NCBI RefSeq assembly: GCF_008035925.1
Contig: NZ_CP036264.1
Location: 4,710,402-4,774,401 of the forward strand
Source: Stieleria maiorica
Lineage (GTDB): Bacteria; Planctomycetota; Planctomycetia; Pirellulales; Pirellulaceae
Length of the DNA: 64,000 nt
Direction of reading: 5' to 3'
The notes beneath the pieces are model-generated. The model made no database searches. It had not been told where the DNA came from and was given only the letters and a program-made list of their open reading frames with translations. The translations under genes and the position numbers were made by a program. Within the stretch, counting starts at the first letter, position 1. Each line of letters opens with the position of its first letter. This document shows, piece by piece, positions 18,050-27,941 of the stretch.

Positions 18050-20425
18050 ATGATGTTTCCATCGGGATCACTGCCGTTTCTTTGGTTGTCGGCCATCTTG
18101 ATCGCAGCAGCCATCGCGCCGGGAGTGCACCGCGTTTTCGGTTCGCGTGGGGGCTGGGCGTTGGCGTTTATTCCCGCCGGAGTCGCGGCACAGATGCTGC
18201 GGTTGTGGCCTTCGATTGTTGACATGAAAGTGGTGTCGGCTTCGATTGACTGGGTGCCGGAATTGAATCTGGCATTGACGCTGCGACTGGACGGCCTGAG
18301 CTTGCTGTTCGGGTTGTTGATCACGGGCATCGGAGCGTTGGTTGTTGTCTATGCCGCCGGCTATCTGCGTGGCGATGCACGCTTGGGGCGACTATGGATG
18401 CTGCTGCTGATGTTCATGGCGGCAATGCTGGGGCTGGTGCTGGCCGACAATCTGTTGTCGTTGTTCATCTTTTGGGAACTGACGAGCATCACGTCGTACT
18501 TGTTGATCGGATTCAACAGCGACAAGCCCGAGTCACGGGCGTCGGCGTTACAGGCGTTGCTGGTCACCGGAGCCGGAGGCCTGGCATTGTTGCCGGGCTT
18601 GCTATTGCTAGGAGTGGTGGGCGGTTCCTTCGAGCTTTCATCGCTGCTGGATAATGCCGAAGCGATTCGTGAACATTCCTTGTATGTCCCGATGCTGGTG
18701 TTGATTCTGGCGGGTGCGTTCACCAAATCGGCTCAGTTCCCATTTTATTTCTGGCTGCCCGCTGCGATGGCAGCCCCCACGCCGGTGAGCGCCTATCTGC
18801 ATTCGGCCACGATGGTCAAAGCGGGGGTGTATCTGATTGCTCGGTTGCATCCGGTCTTGGGCGGGACGACGGAGTGGTTTTGGATCATTGCCCCGGTCGG
18901 CACCATCACGATGCTGTTGGGCGCGTTGTTGGCGCTGCGGTCGACCGACCTGAAACAGATTCTCGCCTACGCGACCATCAGTGTGCTGGGAACGCTGACG
19001 ATGTTGTTAGGCATCGGAACCGAAGCGACGATAGCGGCCGCTTTGGCGGTCTTGGTCGCGCATGCGTTGTACAAAGGCGGATTGTTCATGGTCGCCGGAT
19101 CGGTCGATCACGCGATTCATCAGCGTGACATTCGGAAACTCGGCGGACTGCGATCGGCGATGCCCGCCACGTTTGCAGCGGCGTGTTTGGCGGCATTTTC
19201 AATGATCGGCATGTTGCCGACGTTCGGGTTTATTGCCAAGGAAATGTGGTACGAAGCGATAGGCAGTCGGGCCGAAGGGGGCTTCTTGACGGCGTCCGTA
19301 CTGTCAAACATTTTGCTGGTCGCCGCCGTCGGTCTGGTCTGTGTGAATCCATTCTTCGGACGTCGAACCGAGACGACCCAGGGGGCGGAAGAATGTAACC
19401 TCGCGACATGGGGACCGCCGATGATTGTCGGCATCGCCGGTCTCTTGCTGGGACTATTGCCGACACGCTTCAGCGAGCTACTATCCGCGGCGAGCCATAG
19501 TGTTTCCGGCCATGCGGTGCCGGTCAAATTGGCGTTATGGCACGGCGTGAACCTGACGCTGTTGTTGTCGCTGCTGACGTTGGCCGGGGGCATCACGCTA
19601 TATTGGCAGCGGCATCGGCTGGGATGGTTATTGAATGGATTTGAAGGTTTGACGAAGCTCGGTCCGGCGCGGATGTACGACCGGATGCTGTCCGCCGTGA
19701 TCCACTTTGCAACCGGGCTGACGGCGATCCTGCAAAATGGATACCTGCGGTTTTACCTGCTCACGATGGTCGGACTGACGGTCTTTAGCGTCTGGATGGC
19801 ATTGGGAAGCGAGTTGCTGTCCCACCTGGAGCCGATGTCGCTTGATTTTCGCATCCACGAAATCTTTTTGATCGGATTGATTCTGCTGGCATCGGTCGTT
19901 GCGGTTCGCGCGACGACGTGGCTGCTGGCGGTGGGAGCCCTCGGGGTCGTGGGGTACGGCGTCGCAGGGATCTTTGTCCTGTTTGGTGCCCCCGACTTGG
20001 CCATGACGCAGTTCGTGATCGAAACGTTGACGGTCGTTCTATTCGTCCTTGCGTTTTCACGTCTGCCCGACTTCCGCCGTCTGTCCTCGGTTCCGACACG
20101 CGTCCGAGATGCCGTGATCGCAGTGATCGCGGGCGCAACGATCACGGCCTTGTTGCTGTTCGCGATCACGGTTCGCAGCGACCATCCGATTTCGGACTAT
20201 TACAGCGCCCACAGCGTTACGGAGGCGCATGGTCGAAACCTGGTGAACGTGATTTTGGTGGACTTCAGGGCGCTCGACACGCTCGGCGAAATCACGGTAC
20301 TGTCGATTGCGGCGATCGGCGTCTACTCCCTGTTAAAGCTACGCGCGTCAAACGGCAGTGCTGCTAACGATGGCGCACCGGAGGGACCACCGGCGACGGT
20401 TGCCCAACGATCGGAGGGCATGTGA
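18050..20425 (+). CDS. mnhA: Na+/H+ antiporter subunit A (MrpA/MnhA) with fused MrpB-like C-terminus
   Basis: The roughly 790-residue membrane protein is the large subunit of the Mrp cation/proton antiporter, related to complex I NuoL. It has the proton-channel core with [39 protein letters not shown] and [17 protein letters not shown]. The C-terminal third holds a further membrane region with [20 protein letters not shown] and then [20 protein letters not shown], the MrpB-like segment seen at the end of MrpA in other bacteria. The start is uncertain: the frame is open from 17975, and I prefer the ATG pair at 18050/18053 next to the first membrane segment. It opens a seven-gene operon, and its stop overlaps the GTG of the next gene. 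Confidence 0.92.
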   Translation: MMFPSGSLPFLWLSAILIAAAIAPGVHRVFGSRGGWALAFIPAGVAAQMLRLWPSIVDMKVVSASIDWVPELNLALTLRLDGLSLLFGLLITGIGALVVVYAAGYLRGDARLGRLWMLLLMFMAAMLGLVLADNLLSLFIFWELTSITSYLLIGFNSDKPESRASALQALLVTGAGGLALLPGLLLLGVVGGSFELSSLLDNAEAIREHSLYVPMLVLILAGAFTKSAQFPFYFWLPAAMAAPTPVSAYLHSATMVKAGVYLIARLHPVLGGTTEWFWIIAPVGTITMLLGALLALRSTDLKQILAYATISVLGTLTMLLGIGTEATIAAALAVLVAHALYKGGLFMVAGSVDHAIHQRDIRKLGGLRSAMPATFAAACLAAFSMIGMLPTFGFIAKEMWYEAIGSRAEGGFLTASVLSNILLVAAVGLVCVNPFFGRRTETTQGAEECNLATWGPPMIVGIAGLLLGLLPTRFSELLSAASHSVSGHAVPVKLALWHGVNLTLLLSLLTLAGGITLYWQRHRLGWLLNGFEGLTKLGPARMYDRMLSAVIHFATGLTAILQNGYLRFYLLTMVGLTVFSVWMALGSELLSHLEPMSLDFRIHEIFLIGLILLASVVAVRATTWLLAVGALGVVGYGVAGIFVLFGAPDLAMTQFVIETLTVVLFVLAFSRLPDFRRLSSVPTRVRDAVIAVIAGATITALLLFAITVRSDHPISDYYSAHSVTEAHGRNLVNVILVDFRALDTLGEITVLSIAAIGVYSLLKLRASNGSAANDGAPEGPPATVAQRSEGM

Positions 20426-20841
20426 CGATGGACTCTGTGATCTTGAAGACCGCGATTCGGTTCCTATTTCCGTTGCTGTTGCTCTCATCGGTGTTTCTGT
20501 TTTTGCGCGGCCACAATGAGCCCGGAGGTGGATTTGTGGGTGGTTTGGTGGCCAGCGGCGCCATTGCCCTGTATGCGATGACGCACGATGTCGCGGCGGC
20601 CCGCCGGGTGCTGCGGGTGTCGCCGCGCGTGCTGATCGGTTCGGGACTCCTGACGGCACTTTGTTCCGGCCTTGCTCCGTTGGCGCTCGGTCGCCCCTTT
20701 TTGACGGGGCTTTGGATCAATGTCAGGTCCGACGGAATGGGCAAGATTCATCTTGGAACCCCGTTGTTATTTGACCTGGGTGTTTATTGCGTGGTGACCG
20801 GGGTCTCACTGGTGTTCGTTTTTTCCCTTCTTGAAGAGTAG
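20422..20841 (+). CDS. mnhB: Na+/H+ antiporter subunit B (MnhB domain)
   Basis: The 139-residue membrane protein carries the MnhB signature [18 protein letters not shown] after a first hydrophobic segment and has about four membrane segments. It is part of the Mrp complex that exchanges Na+ for H+. The GTG at 20422 overlaps the stop of subunit A (GTGA), and GGAGGG lies just upstream; the ATG at 20428 is an alternative start. Confidence 0.92.
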   Translation: MTMDSVILKTAIRFLFPLLLLSSVFLFLRGHNEPGGGFVGGLVASGAIALYAMTHDVAAARRVLRVSPRVLIGSGLLTALCSGLAPLALGRPFLTGLWINVRSDGMGKIHLGTPLLFDLGVYCVVTGVSLVFVFSLLEE

Positions 20842-20846
20842 GTGTC

Positions 20847-21194
20847 ATGGATATCGCTTTAGCCGTCACCGTCGGCGGTTTGTACGCGGCGGGCATCTAC
20901 ATGATGTTGCGTCGCAGCGTCGTCAAGCTGCTGATCGGGCTCGGTCTGCTCAGTCATGCCGCCAATCTGCTGATTTTCACGGCCGGAGGAATCGTGCGCG
21001 GTCGCGTACCAGTGGTCCCGACCGGTCAATCGCAACCGATCGCGGAGATCGCTGACCCTTTGCCCCAGGCACTTATTTTGACCGCCATCGTGATCAGCTT
21101 TGCGGTGTTGGCGTTTGCGCTCGTGCTGATCTACCGCACCTACCAAACATTGGGGACGGATGATCTGGACCAACTGAAGGCGACCGACACGTGA
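20847..21194 (+). CDS. mnhC: Na+/H+ antiporter subunit C
   Basis: The 115-residue membrane protein resembles NuoK. It has [20 protein letters not shown] at the start, [18 protein letters not shown] in the second segment, and [18 protein letters not shown] in the third. AGGTGTC precedes the ATG at 20847, five bases after subunit B. Its stop overlaps the GTG start of subunit D, so the operon is translationally coupled here. Confidence 0.93.
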   Translation: MDIALAVTVGGLYAAGIYMMLRRSVVKLLIGLGLLSHAANLLIFTAGGIVRGRVPVVPTGQSQPIAEIADPLPQALILTAIVISFAVLAFALVLIYRTYQTLGTDDLDQLKATDT

Positions 21195-22840
21195 ATTCAC
21201 AACTCGCCGTCATTCTGCCGATCGCAGTCCCGCTTGCCACCATGGCGATTTCATTGCTGGCGTGGAAGTCGATCGCTGCACAGAAATGGATCGGGTGTAC
21301 CGGATCGGTGCTGTTGTTCGTATCGGCCGCTGCGCTGATGTGGCTGGTGGACCGCGATGACATCATTGTGTTGCAGGTCGGACGTTGGCCCGCGCCGTTC
21401 GGCATCACGCTGGTCGCCGATCGACTGAGCGCGATCATGGTGATGCTGGCGGGGTTGGTCATGCTATCAGTGACCGTGTACTCGCTGGCAACGATCGACG
21501 ATCGCCGCGTCGATTACGGTTTTTTCCCCCTGATTCATTTATTGCTGATGGGAGTCTGCGGAGCGTTTTTGACCGGCGACCTGTTCAACCTTTATGTCTG
21601 GTTCGAAGTGATGCTGATCGCGTCCTTCGTGCTACTGACTTTAGGCGGGGAACGCGGCCAACTGGAAGGAGCGATCAAGTATGTCGCGTTGAATCTGATT
21701 TCTTCGGCGGCCTTTTTGGCGGCCATCGGAGTGATTTATGCTGCCACCGGTACGTTGAACATGGCCGACCTGGCGGTAAAACTGCGGAGTTTTCCCGACG
21801 AAGGCATCGTCACGGTGCTGGCGATGTTGTTTTTGATCGCGTTTGGCACGAAAGCCGCCGTCTTCCCGCTATTTTTTTGGCTGCCCGCGTCGTACCACAC
21901 TCCCCCGGTCGCCGTCTCGGCGATCTTCGCCGGGCTGCTGACGAAAGTGGGTGTGTACTCGCTGATTCGAGCCTTCACGCTATTGTTCGTGACCGATTTG
22001 GCGTTTACGCACAATCTGTTGTTGCTGATCGCGGGGCTGACCATGGTGACGGGGGTGTTTGGTGCGATGGCGCAAAGCGAAATCCGCCGCATCCTGTCGT
22101 TTCATATCGTCAGCCAGATCGGATACATGCTGATGGGTTTGGCCTTGTTCACGCCGCTGGCTCTCGCCGGTTCGGTCTTCTACATCATTCACCACATTGT
22201 GGTGAAAACGAATCTGTTTTTAATTGGCGGGATTGCGGAGCGCCGCTTCGGAAGCGGAAAGCTTTCCGATATTGGTGGCTTGCAACAATCGATGCCCGTG
22301 TTGGCAATCCTGTTCTTCCTGTCGGCGATGTCGCTGGCCGGGATTCCACCATTGTCTGGGTTCTTTGCCAAACTGACCCTGATACGCGGCGGCTTGGAAA
22401 CGGAGCGCTACGCTATTGTCACAGCGGCATTGTTGGTCAGCCTGCTCACGTTGTTCTCGATGACTAAGATTTGGGCCGAAGCATTTTGGAAGCTGGCGCC
22501 GGAAGATGCGCGATCGGCATCCCCCGCAATCTTCGCCTCCCGCCATAATCGCTTCGCACTGTTCGGGCCCATCGTGATGCTGGTGTCCATTACGGTAGGG
22601 ATCGGGCTACTCGCCGGACCAGTCATGAAAGTCTCCTACGCCGCAGCCGAGCAACTGCTTGATCCCGACACGTACGTCGATGCCGTCTTGCCTGACCGTT
22701 TGCAGATTGAACCCGACCGCTGGCAGATTGAAAACGATCTCACTCAGCACGCCCCGACGACCAACCGAGATCCCACGCCCGATCGCGAGTCGATCGCGGT
22801 GGGACAAATGACACCGGTGCTTGAGGAGGCCTTTCAATGA
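21191..22840 (+). CDS. mnhD: Na+/H+ antiporter subunit D
   Basis: The 549-residue polytopic protein is related to NuoM/NuoN and should form the second proton-translocating channel of the Mrp complex. Visible family motifs are [18 protein letters not shown], with the conserved Glu, then [20 protein letters not shown] with the conserved Lys, and [16 protein letters not shown]. The C-terminal 60 residues are hydrophilic and acidic and extend past the last membrane segment. The GTG at 21191 overlaps the stop of subunit C, and the stop overlaps the ATG of subunit E. Confidence 0.94.
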   Translation: MNSQLAVILPIAVPLATMAISLLAWKSIAAQKWIGCTGSVLLFVSAAALMWLVDRDDIIVLQVGRWPAPFGITLVADRLSAIMVMLAGLVMLSVTVYSLATIDDRRVDYGFFPLIHLLLMGVCGAFLTGDLFNLYVWFEVMLIASFVLLTLGGERGQLEGAIKYVALNLISSAAFLAAIGVIYAATGTLNMADLAVKLRSFPDEGIVTVLAMLFLIAFGTKAAVFPLFFWLPASYHTPPVAVSAIFAGLLTKVGVYSLIRAFTLLFVTDLAFTHNLLLLIAGLTMVTGVFGAMAQSEIRRILSFHIVSQIGYMLMGLALFTPLALAGSVFYIIHHIVVKTNLFLIGGIAERRFGSGKLSDIGGLQQSMPVLAILFFLSAMSLAGIPPLSGFFAKLTLIRGGLETERYAIVTAALLVSLLTLFSMTKIWAEAFWKLAPEDARSASPAIFASRHNRFALFGPIVMLVSITVGIGLLAGPVMKVSYAAAEQLLDPDTYVDAVLPDRLQIEPDRWQIENDLTQHAPTTNRDPTPDRESIAVGQMTPVLEEAFQ

Positions 22841-23310
22841 CACACTTCGTGTTCAATATTCTATTGTCACTGGTCTGGGCCTTGGCAAGCGGCCAGATCT
22901 CACTCGTCAGCCTGGTGGTCGGATTCATCCTGGGCTATTGCGTGCTGTGGTGCGCCCAACCCTTGATGACGCCGACTCGCTACTTCCGACGACTACCTTT
23001 GGCGATTCGGTTCGCCGGTTTTTTTCTTTGGCAACTCGTGCTTTCGAATCTGCGCGTCGCCTACGACGTCATCACGCCTCATTTGTACATGCATCCCGGA
23101 ATCGTTGCCGTGCCGTTGGACGCGAAGACGGATCAGGAAATCACCTTTCTGGCCAACCTGATCACATTGACGCCCGGGACGCTCAGCCTGGACGTATCCG
23201 AAGACCGACGGACGCTGTACGTGCATGCGATGTTTGTTGACAGCCCCGAAAAGGTACGCGACACGATCAAACAGGGCTTCGAGCGGCGATTGCTGGAGTT
23301 GCTTCGATGA
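22837..23310 (+). CDS. mnhE: Na+/H+ antiporter subunit E
   Basis: The 157-residue protein has two or three N-terminal membrane segments and the MnhE motif [20 protein letters not shown] in its cytoplasmic part. It is a structural subunit of the Mrp antiporter without a counterpart in complex I. Its ATGA overlaps subunit D upstream and its stop overlaps the ATG of subunit F downstream. Confidence 0.93.
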   Translation: MTHFVFNILLSLVWALASGQISLVSLVVGFILGYCVLWCAQPLMTPTRYFRRLPLAIRFAGFFLWQLVLSNLRVAYDVITPHLYMHPGIVAVPLDAKTDQEITFLANLITLTPGTLSLDVSEDRRTLYVHAMFVDSPEKVRDTIKQGFERRLLELLR

Positions 23311-23636
23311 CCCCGTCTGTGTTCTTGATCGAATTGATGTCGACCACGCCTTTGCTCGCGGCGACGACGTGGGTGAACCTGACGGCACGCATTTCGATGT
23401 TTCTACTCGTAATTGCAGTGGGTCTGGCATTCCTGCGGGTCGTGCTCGGGCCAACCTTTCCCGACCGCGTAGTCGCGTTGGACCTGGTCGCAACGTTGCT
23501 GGTGGGGTTGATCGCGGTCAGTGCGATCGAGACCGGCGACGCGATCTTTCTGCGAGTCGCGATGGTGGCCGCATTGTTCAATTTCATCGGAACGATCGGG
23601 TTTTGTTGGTATCTTCAAAGGGGCCCCAAAAAATGA
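23307..23636 (+). CDS. mnhF: Na+/H+ antiporter subunit F
   Basis: The 109-residue membrane protein has three hydrophobic segments and the motif [20 protein letters not shown], whose Gly-Pro and Asp-Arg pair are typical of MnhF (a family that also includes bile-acid/Na+ subunits). It is coupled by ATGA overlaps to E upstream and G downstream. Confidence 0.93.
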   Translation: MTPSVFLIELMSTTPLLAATTWVNLTARISMFLLVIAVGLAFLRVVLGPTFPDRVVALDLVATLLVGLIAVSAIETGDAIFLRVAMVAALFNFIGTIGFCWYLQRGPKK

Positions 23637-23998
23637 GTGATCTCGTTACGATCCTGCTGCTGATCACTGGCACCTGCTTCGCATTGCTGGCCGCCGTTGC
23701 GGTCGTCCGAATGCCTGACCTGTACACGCGCATGCACGGCGCAACCAAGAGTGCAACGCTTGGCGTCGGTTGCACGGTGTTGTCGGCAGCGGTGGGCTTG
23801 GCCAACATGGAAACGACGACCGTCGCGATTCTGATCATCGGGTTCCTGTTTGTGACGTCTCCGGTCGCGGCCCACATGATCGGCCGAGCCGCCTATCGAC
23901 AACAGAGTCCGATGTGGAAGGACACGGTGATCGACGAGTCGCCGCGGGGGCCTTCAGAAACCGACCTGCCGGACGACCAGGGCGACAATACGCTGTGA
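23633..23998 (+). CDS. mnhG: Na+/H+ antiporter subunit G
   Basis: The 121-residue protein has three membrane segments and the MnhG signature [20 protein letters not shown], followed by [19 protein letters not shown]. The last 30 residues are hydrophilic. It completes the A-B-C-D-E-F-G order of the operon. Its ATG at 23633 overlaps the stop of subunit F. No clear terminator hairpin is visible in the 130 bases before the next gene. Confidence 0.93.
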   Translation: MSDLVTILLLITGTCFALLAAVAVVRMPDLYTRMHGATKSATLGVGCTVLSAAVGLANMETTTVAILIIGFLFVTSPVAAHMIGRAAYRQQSPMWKDTVIDESPRGPSETDLPDDQGDNTL

Positions 23999-24052
23999 TT
24001 TACTTGGGTGCGGTAACTGCCTATTGTGAAATGATCGGCAAAACCCGGGCCA

Positions 24053-24069
24053 CGGCACGGTTCTTGCAA
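24053..24069 (+). promoter_or_regulatory. Sigma-54 type promoter
   Basis: CGGCACG-GTTC-TTGCAA matches the sigma-54 consensus TGGCACG-N4-TTGCA at all but the first base. The GG (24054-24055) and GC (24066-24067) elements are separated by exactly ten bases, as required. The start codon of the AI-2E family gene is 60 bases downstream, so transcription would begin about 12 bases after the GC and leave a short leader. Confidence 0.65.
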
Positions 24070-24128
24070 TCGGCGACCTGGAGAACAGGCAACTTTCTGT
24101 ACACACCCGTGTCAAACTGAGTCCGGGA

Positions 24129-26102
24129 ATGGCCAAACCTCACTCCAATCTCGCGACCCTGACCGCCGTGGCTCAATGGTTGGCGGTGGTGACTGCCGTT
24201 GCCACGTTGTACCTTGCCAAGGATGTGTTTATTCCTTTGGCGCTGGGGATCCTTCTTTCTTTCCTGCTCAGCCCCCTGGTCAATCGTTTACAGCGTTTGG
24301 GCGTGCCGAACGTGATGGCTGTGGTTGCGACTGCACTGCTGGCCTTTGCAGTGTTAGGCGGCGTCTTCACGCTGCTGGGTCGAGAATTGACCAACCTGGT
24401 CGGCGAGCTACCGCAATACAAGCATGAACTCGTTCACAAAGCGCGCGGGGTTGCTGGGCTGACCGATGGAATGGGCGGTTCGCTTGATGACTTGGCAGAG
24501 GAAGTCAGCGAGGCAATCGAGGAGGGCAGCGAAGCCGAGTCGGAATCGCCGCCGGAGTCTCGAAACGTGATTCAAAGCTGGACGGACCGGCTTTTGCCCG
24601 CCCAGCTGGCGAAGCCGGAGAAAACTCATGATGGAAAGACTGCGAAGTCGCCTCTGTACGTGACGGAGGTTCAGGGCGAGTTGCCTCTGGCGACGTGGGC
24701 GACCACTGCCGGTACCGTTCTCGGCCCACTCGCCACCGCTGGCTTGGTCACCGTGTTTGCCTTGTTCATTCTGATTCACCGAGAAGACCTACGAGATCGA
24801 ATTATCGCCGTCGTCAGTCAGGGCGACTACGTTACGACCACTGAAATCCTCGACGAAGCGGCTCAGCGAATCAGCCGCTACCTCCTTGCCCAGACGGTGA
24901 TCAACACCGGTTATGGCGTCGTCTTGACGTTGGGGCTAACGGCAATCGGAACACTGATGACCGTGGACGGGTTTCCCAATGCGGTCTTGTGGGGTGTGAT
25001 GGCGACGTGCCTGCGGTTTGTTCCTTACGTGGGGCCGACTGCCGCAGCCATTTTTCCCTCGGTGATCGCTTTAGCGGTCTTTCCCGGCTACTCCGTGTTT
25101 TTGTCGGTGGTCGCATTGATCACCGTGATGGAATTGATTTGCAATAACATCATCGAACCTTGGCTGTACGGCACCAGCACCGGGATTTCGGCGATCGCAG
25201 TCATTCTTGCGGCAGTGTTTTGGGGCTGGCTTTGGGGGCCGGTCGGTTTGTTGTTGTCGACACCCTTGACAGTTTGCTTTGTCGTATTGGGAAGGTATGT
25301 TCCCCGTTTTGGAATGCTGTCCACCTTGCTCGGTGAAGAAGTGGCGATTCAACCGTCAATGCGCATCTATCAACGGCTGCTCGCCGGTGATGAGTATCGA
25401 GCGAGAGAGATTCTGCGGACGCACGTCGCTGAAGAAGGTATCGCGAATACCGCCGACCGAGTGATCGTACCGGCGTTGAAGCGAATCAGAATTGATCAAG
25501 ATGCCGAACGTCTGGCCGATTCGGATGCCGAACGTCTGTTCGCATTGGCCGGCGGATTGATCGCCGACCTGCAAAACGACCTCGTGCCAACAGATACTCA
25601 AGTGAGCGAATCGGAACCGACCAGCCACTGCGAAACCAGCCAGGACCAATATCCGACCGTCATCGGCTGCACATCACATCACTTCAGTGAAACGCTTCTC
25701 CTGAATCTACTTCGCGTCACTGGCCGTGAATGCTTCAACCTGCACGCGATCGACGACGAAACGCTGCCGTTGGAAGTGGGGCAAGAAATCGCCACCGCGC
25801 AGCCGACCGTGATTGTCATCTTCGTACTACCGCCCGGCGGCTTTGCCCAAGGACGTTACCTGTGCACGTCGATTCGTGAGGCAGGTTTCAACGGCCCGAT
25901 CATCGTCGCTTGCATGGGTAAGTTCAAAAACTACGACAAGCTGTTCGTCAGGTTTCGCAAGGCGGGCGCGACCAGCATGACAACCTCGTTCTCCCAAACC
26001 CACAACAAAATCGAGTCGCTACTTCAGCGCCGCGACCGTATCGCGTCAACCCAACCTGCAAAACCTGCCGTCGATCACTACAGCCTAACGGAGAAACCAT
26101 GA
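24129..26102 (+). CDS. AI-2E family membrane protein with extra cytoplasmic C-terminal domain
   Basis: The 657-residue protein has an N-terminal AI-2E/PerM-type membrane domain (residues about 1-400). Signs are LAKDVFIPLALGILLSFLLS near the start and, late in the domain, LRFVPYVGPTAAAIFP and ICNNIIEPWLYGTSTGIS. A long hydrophilic insert of acidic residues lies between the second and third membrane regions. From about residue 500 a soluble domain follows, with strands VIGCTSHH, TVIVIFVLPPGG and PIIVACMGKF, resembling a B12-binding/Rossmann-like sensor domain. Members export autoinducer-like molecules or act in ion exchange; the substrate here is unknown. Its stop overlaps the start of a CheY-like gene, and a sigma-54 type promoter lies upstream. 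Confidence 0.85.
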   Translation: MAKPHSNLATLTAVAQWLAVVTAVATLYLAKDVFIPLALGILLSFLLSPLVNRLQRLGVPNVMAVVATALLAFAVLGGVFTLLGRELTNLVGELPQYKHELVHKARGVAGLTDGMGGSLDDLAEEVSEAIEEGSEAESESPPESRNVIQSWTDRLLPAQLAKPEKTHDGKTAKSPLYVTEVQGELPLATWATTAGTVLGPLATAGLVTVFALFILIHREDLRDRIIAVVSQGDYVTTTEILDEAAQRISRYLLAQTVINTGYGVVLTLGLTAIGTLMTVDGFPNAVLWGVMATCLRFVPYVGPTAAAIFPSVIALAVFPGYSVFLSVVALITVMELICNNIIEPWLYGTSTGISAIAVILAAVFWGWLWGPVGLLLSTPLTVCFVVLGRYVPRFGMLSTLLGEEVAIQPSMRIYQRLLAGDEYRAREILRTHVAEEGIANTADRVIVPALKRIRIDQDAERLADSDAERLFALAGGLIADLQNDLVPTDTQVSESEPTSHCETSQDQYPTVIGCTSHHFSETLLLNLLRVTGRECFNLHAIDDETLPLEVGQEIATAQPTVIVIFVLPPGGFAQGRYLCTSIREAGFNGPIIVACMGKFKNYDKLFVRFRKAGATSMTTSFSQTHNKIESLLQRRDRIASTQPAKPAVDHYSLTEKP

Positions 26103-26461
26103 CATCGATTCTATTGGTCGACGACCACGATGACATCCGCGATGTGGTGACGCGACACTTGCAAAAGCATGGGTTCACCGTTGCCACGGCGACCAATGGC
26201 GTGGAAGCCGTTCTCGCGGTCGCTCAATCTGCGCCGTCTTTAATTCTGATGGACATCAACATGCCAGAACTTGATGGCATCGAAGCCACGATGCAAATCC
26301 GATCTACCGATCCGGAAGTCCGCATCCCCGTGATCGCCCTGACCGCGTATGCCTTGCCCGATGACGAAGCACGCGCAATGGCCGCCGGTTGCGACGCATT
26401 TCACCCGAAACCGATCGATTTCGATCGACTGCGAGAGCAAATCCGAACGCTCATCAGCTAA
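26099..26461 (+). CDS. Single-domain response regulator (CheY-like receiver)
   Basis: The 120-residue protein is a stand-alone receiver domain. It shows the acidic pocket ILLVDDHDD, the phospho-acceptor Asp in LILMDINMPELDG, the Thr in IALTAYA and the Lys in FHPKPID. There is no output domain, so it must act by binding a partner. Its ATGA overlaps the stop of the AI-2E family gene, so the two are made together. The partner kinase is not in the window. Confidence 0.93.
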   Translation: MTSILLVDDHDDIRDVVTRHLQKHGFTVATATNGVEAVLAVAQSAPSLILMDINMPELDGIEATMQIRSTDPEVRIPVIALTAYALPDDEARAMAAGCDAFHPKPIDFDRLREQIRTLIS

Positions 26462-26653
26462 ACCCATTCGGCATGAAAACGAGTAAGTGTTGTCGGCTGG
26501 CAGGGGGCATGGCACAATAGACAATGCGATTCTAAATCGAGCGAATGGAAGAGTGCGGCAGCATCGTGCCGGCAGCATTGTTGCCTGAGCACTCGCATCC
26601 CGCATCGGCGAAGCATCGGGCCAAAACTGCTTCTGGCTTGCAGGCAATAAGCA

Positions 26654-27718
26654 TCAATCCCCCTCGATATCACTCGCTTCCATATCCGCATTTTCGGTTT
26701 CGATTTCCGAGCTCGAATCGTTTCTTTCGCTCGCCGTGGGACTGGTTCGAGAGGGCGCTTCTGGGGGATGAAACCCCGACACACGGGGCGCCCGTCCGCT
26801 ACTGCGTTGCCTCGATTCCCACTTTGCCTTCATCCATTCGGCGTACTGTTGCTTGGTAATCGGCGGCTTGGCGTCGAGATCCCGCGCTGCCAACTTCGCC
26901 AGCTCGTCTTTGGAGATGAGGCCGTCCTTGTCCAAGTCCGCGCGAGCGAACATCATTTCGGCGAGGGCGCTCATTCGTTTTCGAATCTCCTCTTGAGAAG
27001 GCCTGCCCGGTGACGGGGCGCGTCCGGGCGGAGACGCAACCACGCCGGCGCGAGTCGGTGGTCGTGAAAACGACTGAAATTTCATCACTTGAAGATTCGA
27101 TGATTCCAAAATGTTGGCTGTCACGATGAACAGAATCTCTTTCTTCTGATCGTCCGACTGCTGCATCAGTCCGCCAACCGCAATCGCGCTGCCGTCGCGA
27201 ATCTGAATCGTCGTCTGATGGGTCAGCTGGGCGGTGCCTTGAGGAGTCTCCTGCTCGTCGGAAATCGACTTCACTCCCGATTTGGTGAAGTCTAGTTCGA
27301 CCAGCACGTGTTCGCCTGAGACCCTTGATCGAAGCTGAATGATCGTTCCGGTACTGGTGCTCTGGTACGAAGTCTGCACTTGACCGCTTCCCGATCGAAT
27401 CGTGCCGGTGCGGATCGGGACCGTTTCGCCGATCTGAAGCATGCACTCACTGTCTTCCAGCACGGTCATGTCTGCATGATTGATGAGCGTTACCCGCTCT
27501 TCTCGCTCCAGTTTGGCGACTGTCGACAGGACCTTTTGCGTCGGCCCGGAGAGCAGGCGACGTGTTTCTTCGCGGAGTCTGTCAGGGGACTCCACTAACA
27601 AAACTTGAATGCGGATGCTGTGCTTTTCGGCGGACTGCACCGGTTCGTCGGCGGACAACCAAGCGGCGCTGAAAAAGATGCAAAACACAGCAACCAGTGT
27701 TTGAACATTCATCATCAT
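26654..27718 (-). CDS. Secretin-like domain protein with C-terminal EF-hand region
   Basis: The 354-residue protein begins with a signal peptide (ending WLSADEP). Residues about 30-220 resemble the end of a type II/III secretin: IRIQVLLVES, QIGETVPIRTG, a stretch rich in Ser/Thr around TGTIIQLRSRVSG, and RDGSAIAVGGLMQQ followed by KKEILFIVTANIL. No N-domain ring-forming repeats are present, so it is far shorter than a true secretin. Then comes a Pro-rich linker and a Ca-binding EF-hand loop DLDKDGLISKDEL, and a Ser/Glu-rich tail. The start is a run of three ATGs; TAAGGA lies just before the first, so the third (27712) is best spaced. It stands alone and is convergent with the receiver gene. 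Confidence 0.75.
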   Translation of the reverse strand: MMMNVQTLVAVFCIFFSAAWLSADEPVQSAEKHSIRIQVLLVESPDRLREETRRLLSGPTQKVLSTVAKLEREERVTLINHADMTVLEDSECMLQIGETVPIRTGTIRSGSGQVQTSYQSTSTGTIIQLRSRVSGEHVLVELDFTKSGVKSISDEQETPQGTAQLTHQTTIQIRDGSAIAVGGLMQQSDDQKKEILFIVTANILESSNLQVMKFQSFSRPPTRAGVVASPPGRAPSPGRPSQEEIRKRMSALAEMMFARADLDKDGLISKDELAKLAARDLDAKPPITKQQYAEWMKAKWESRQRSSGRAPRVSGFHPPEAPSRTSPTASERNDSSSEIETENADMEASDIEGD

Positions 27719-27941
27719 TCCTTAACGGTTGGAAAGATTTCGCGACTGACGCGACGCGGCCAGGACCTCGCAGAGCTATAGCTTACTCGAACTGCCGAAC
27801 GGGATTGCGATCCACCGCCGCTGGACTTGCCCTTTGACAAACAAGCGAACTGGTTCGCTTGCGAAAGAAGAGCCGAAAGTTTAGGTTTGCCCCGAGTTCT
27901 GCCATCGGGCCGCGTCAAACTGCAGAGAACGGTTGCACACT

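Noticed and set aside
26654-27718. True type II/III secretin
   Set aside because: The protein is too short, lacks N-domains, and no secretion genes are adjacent.
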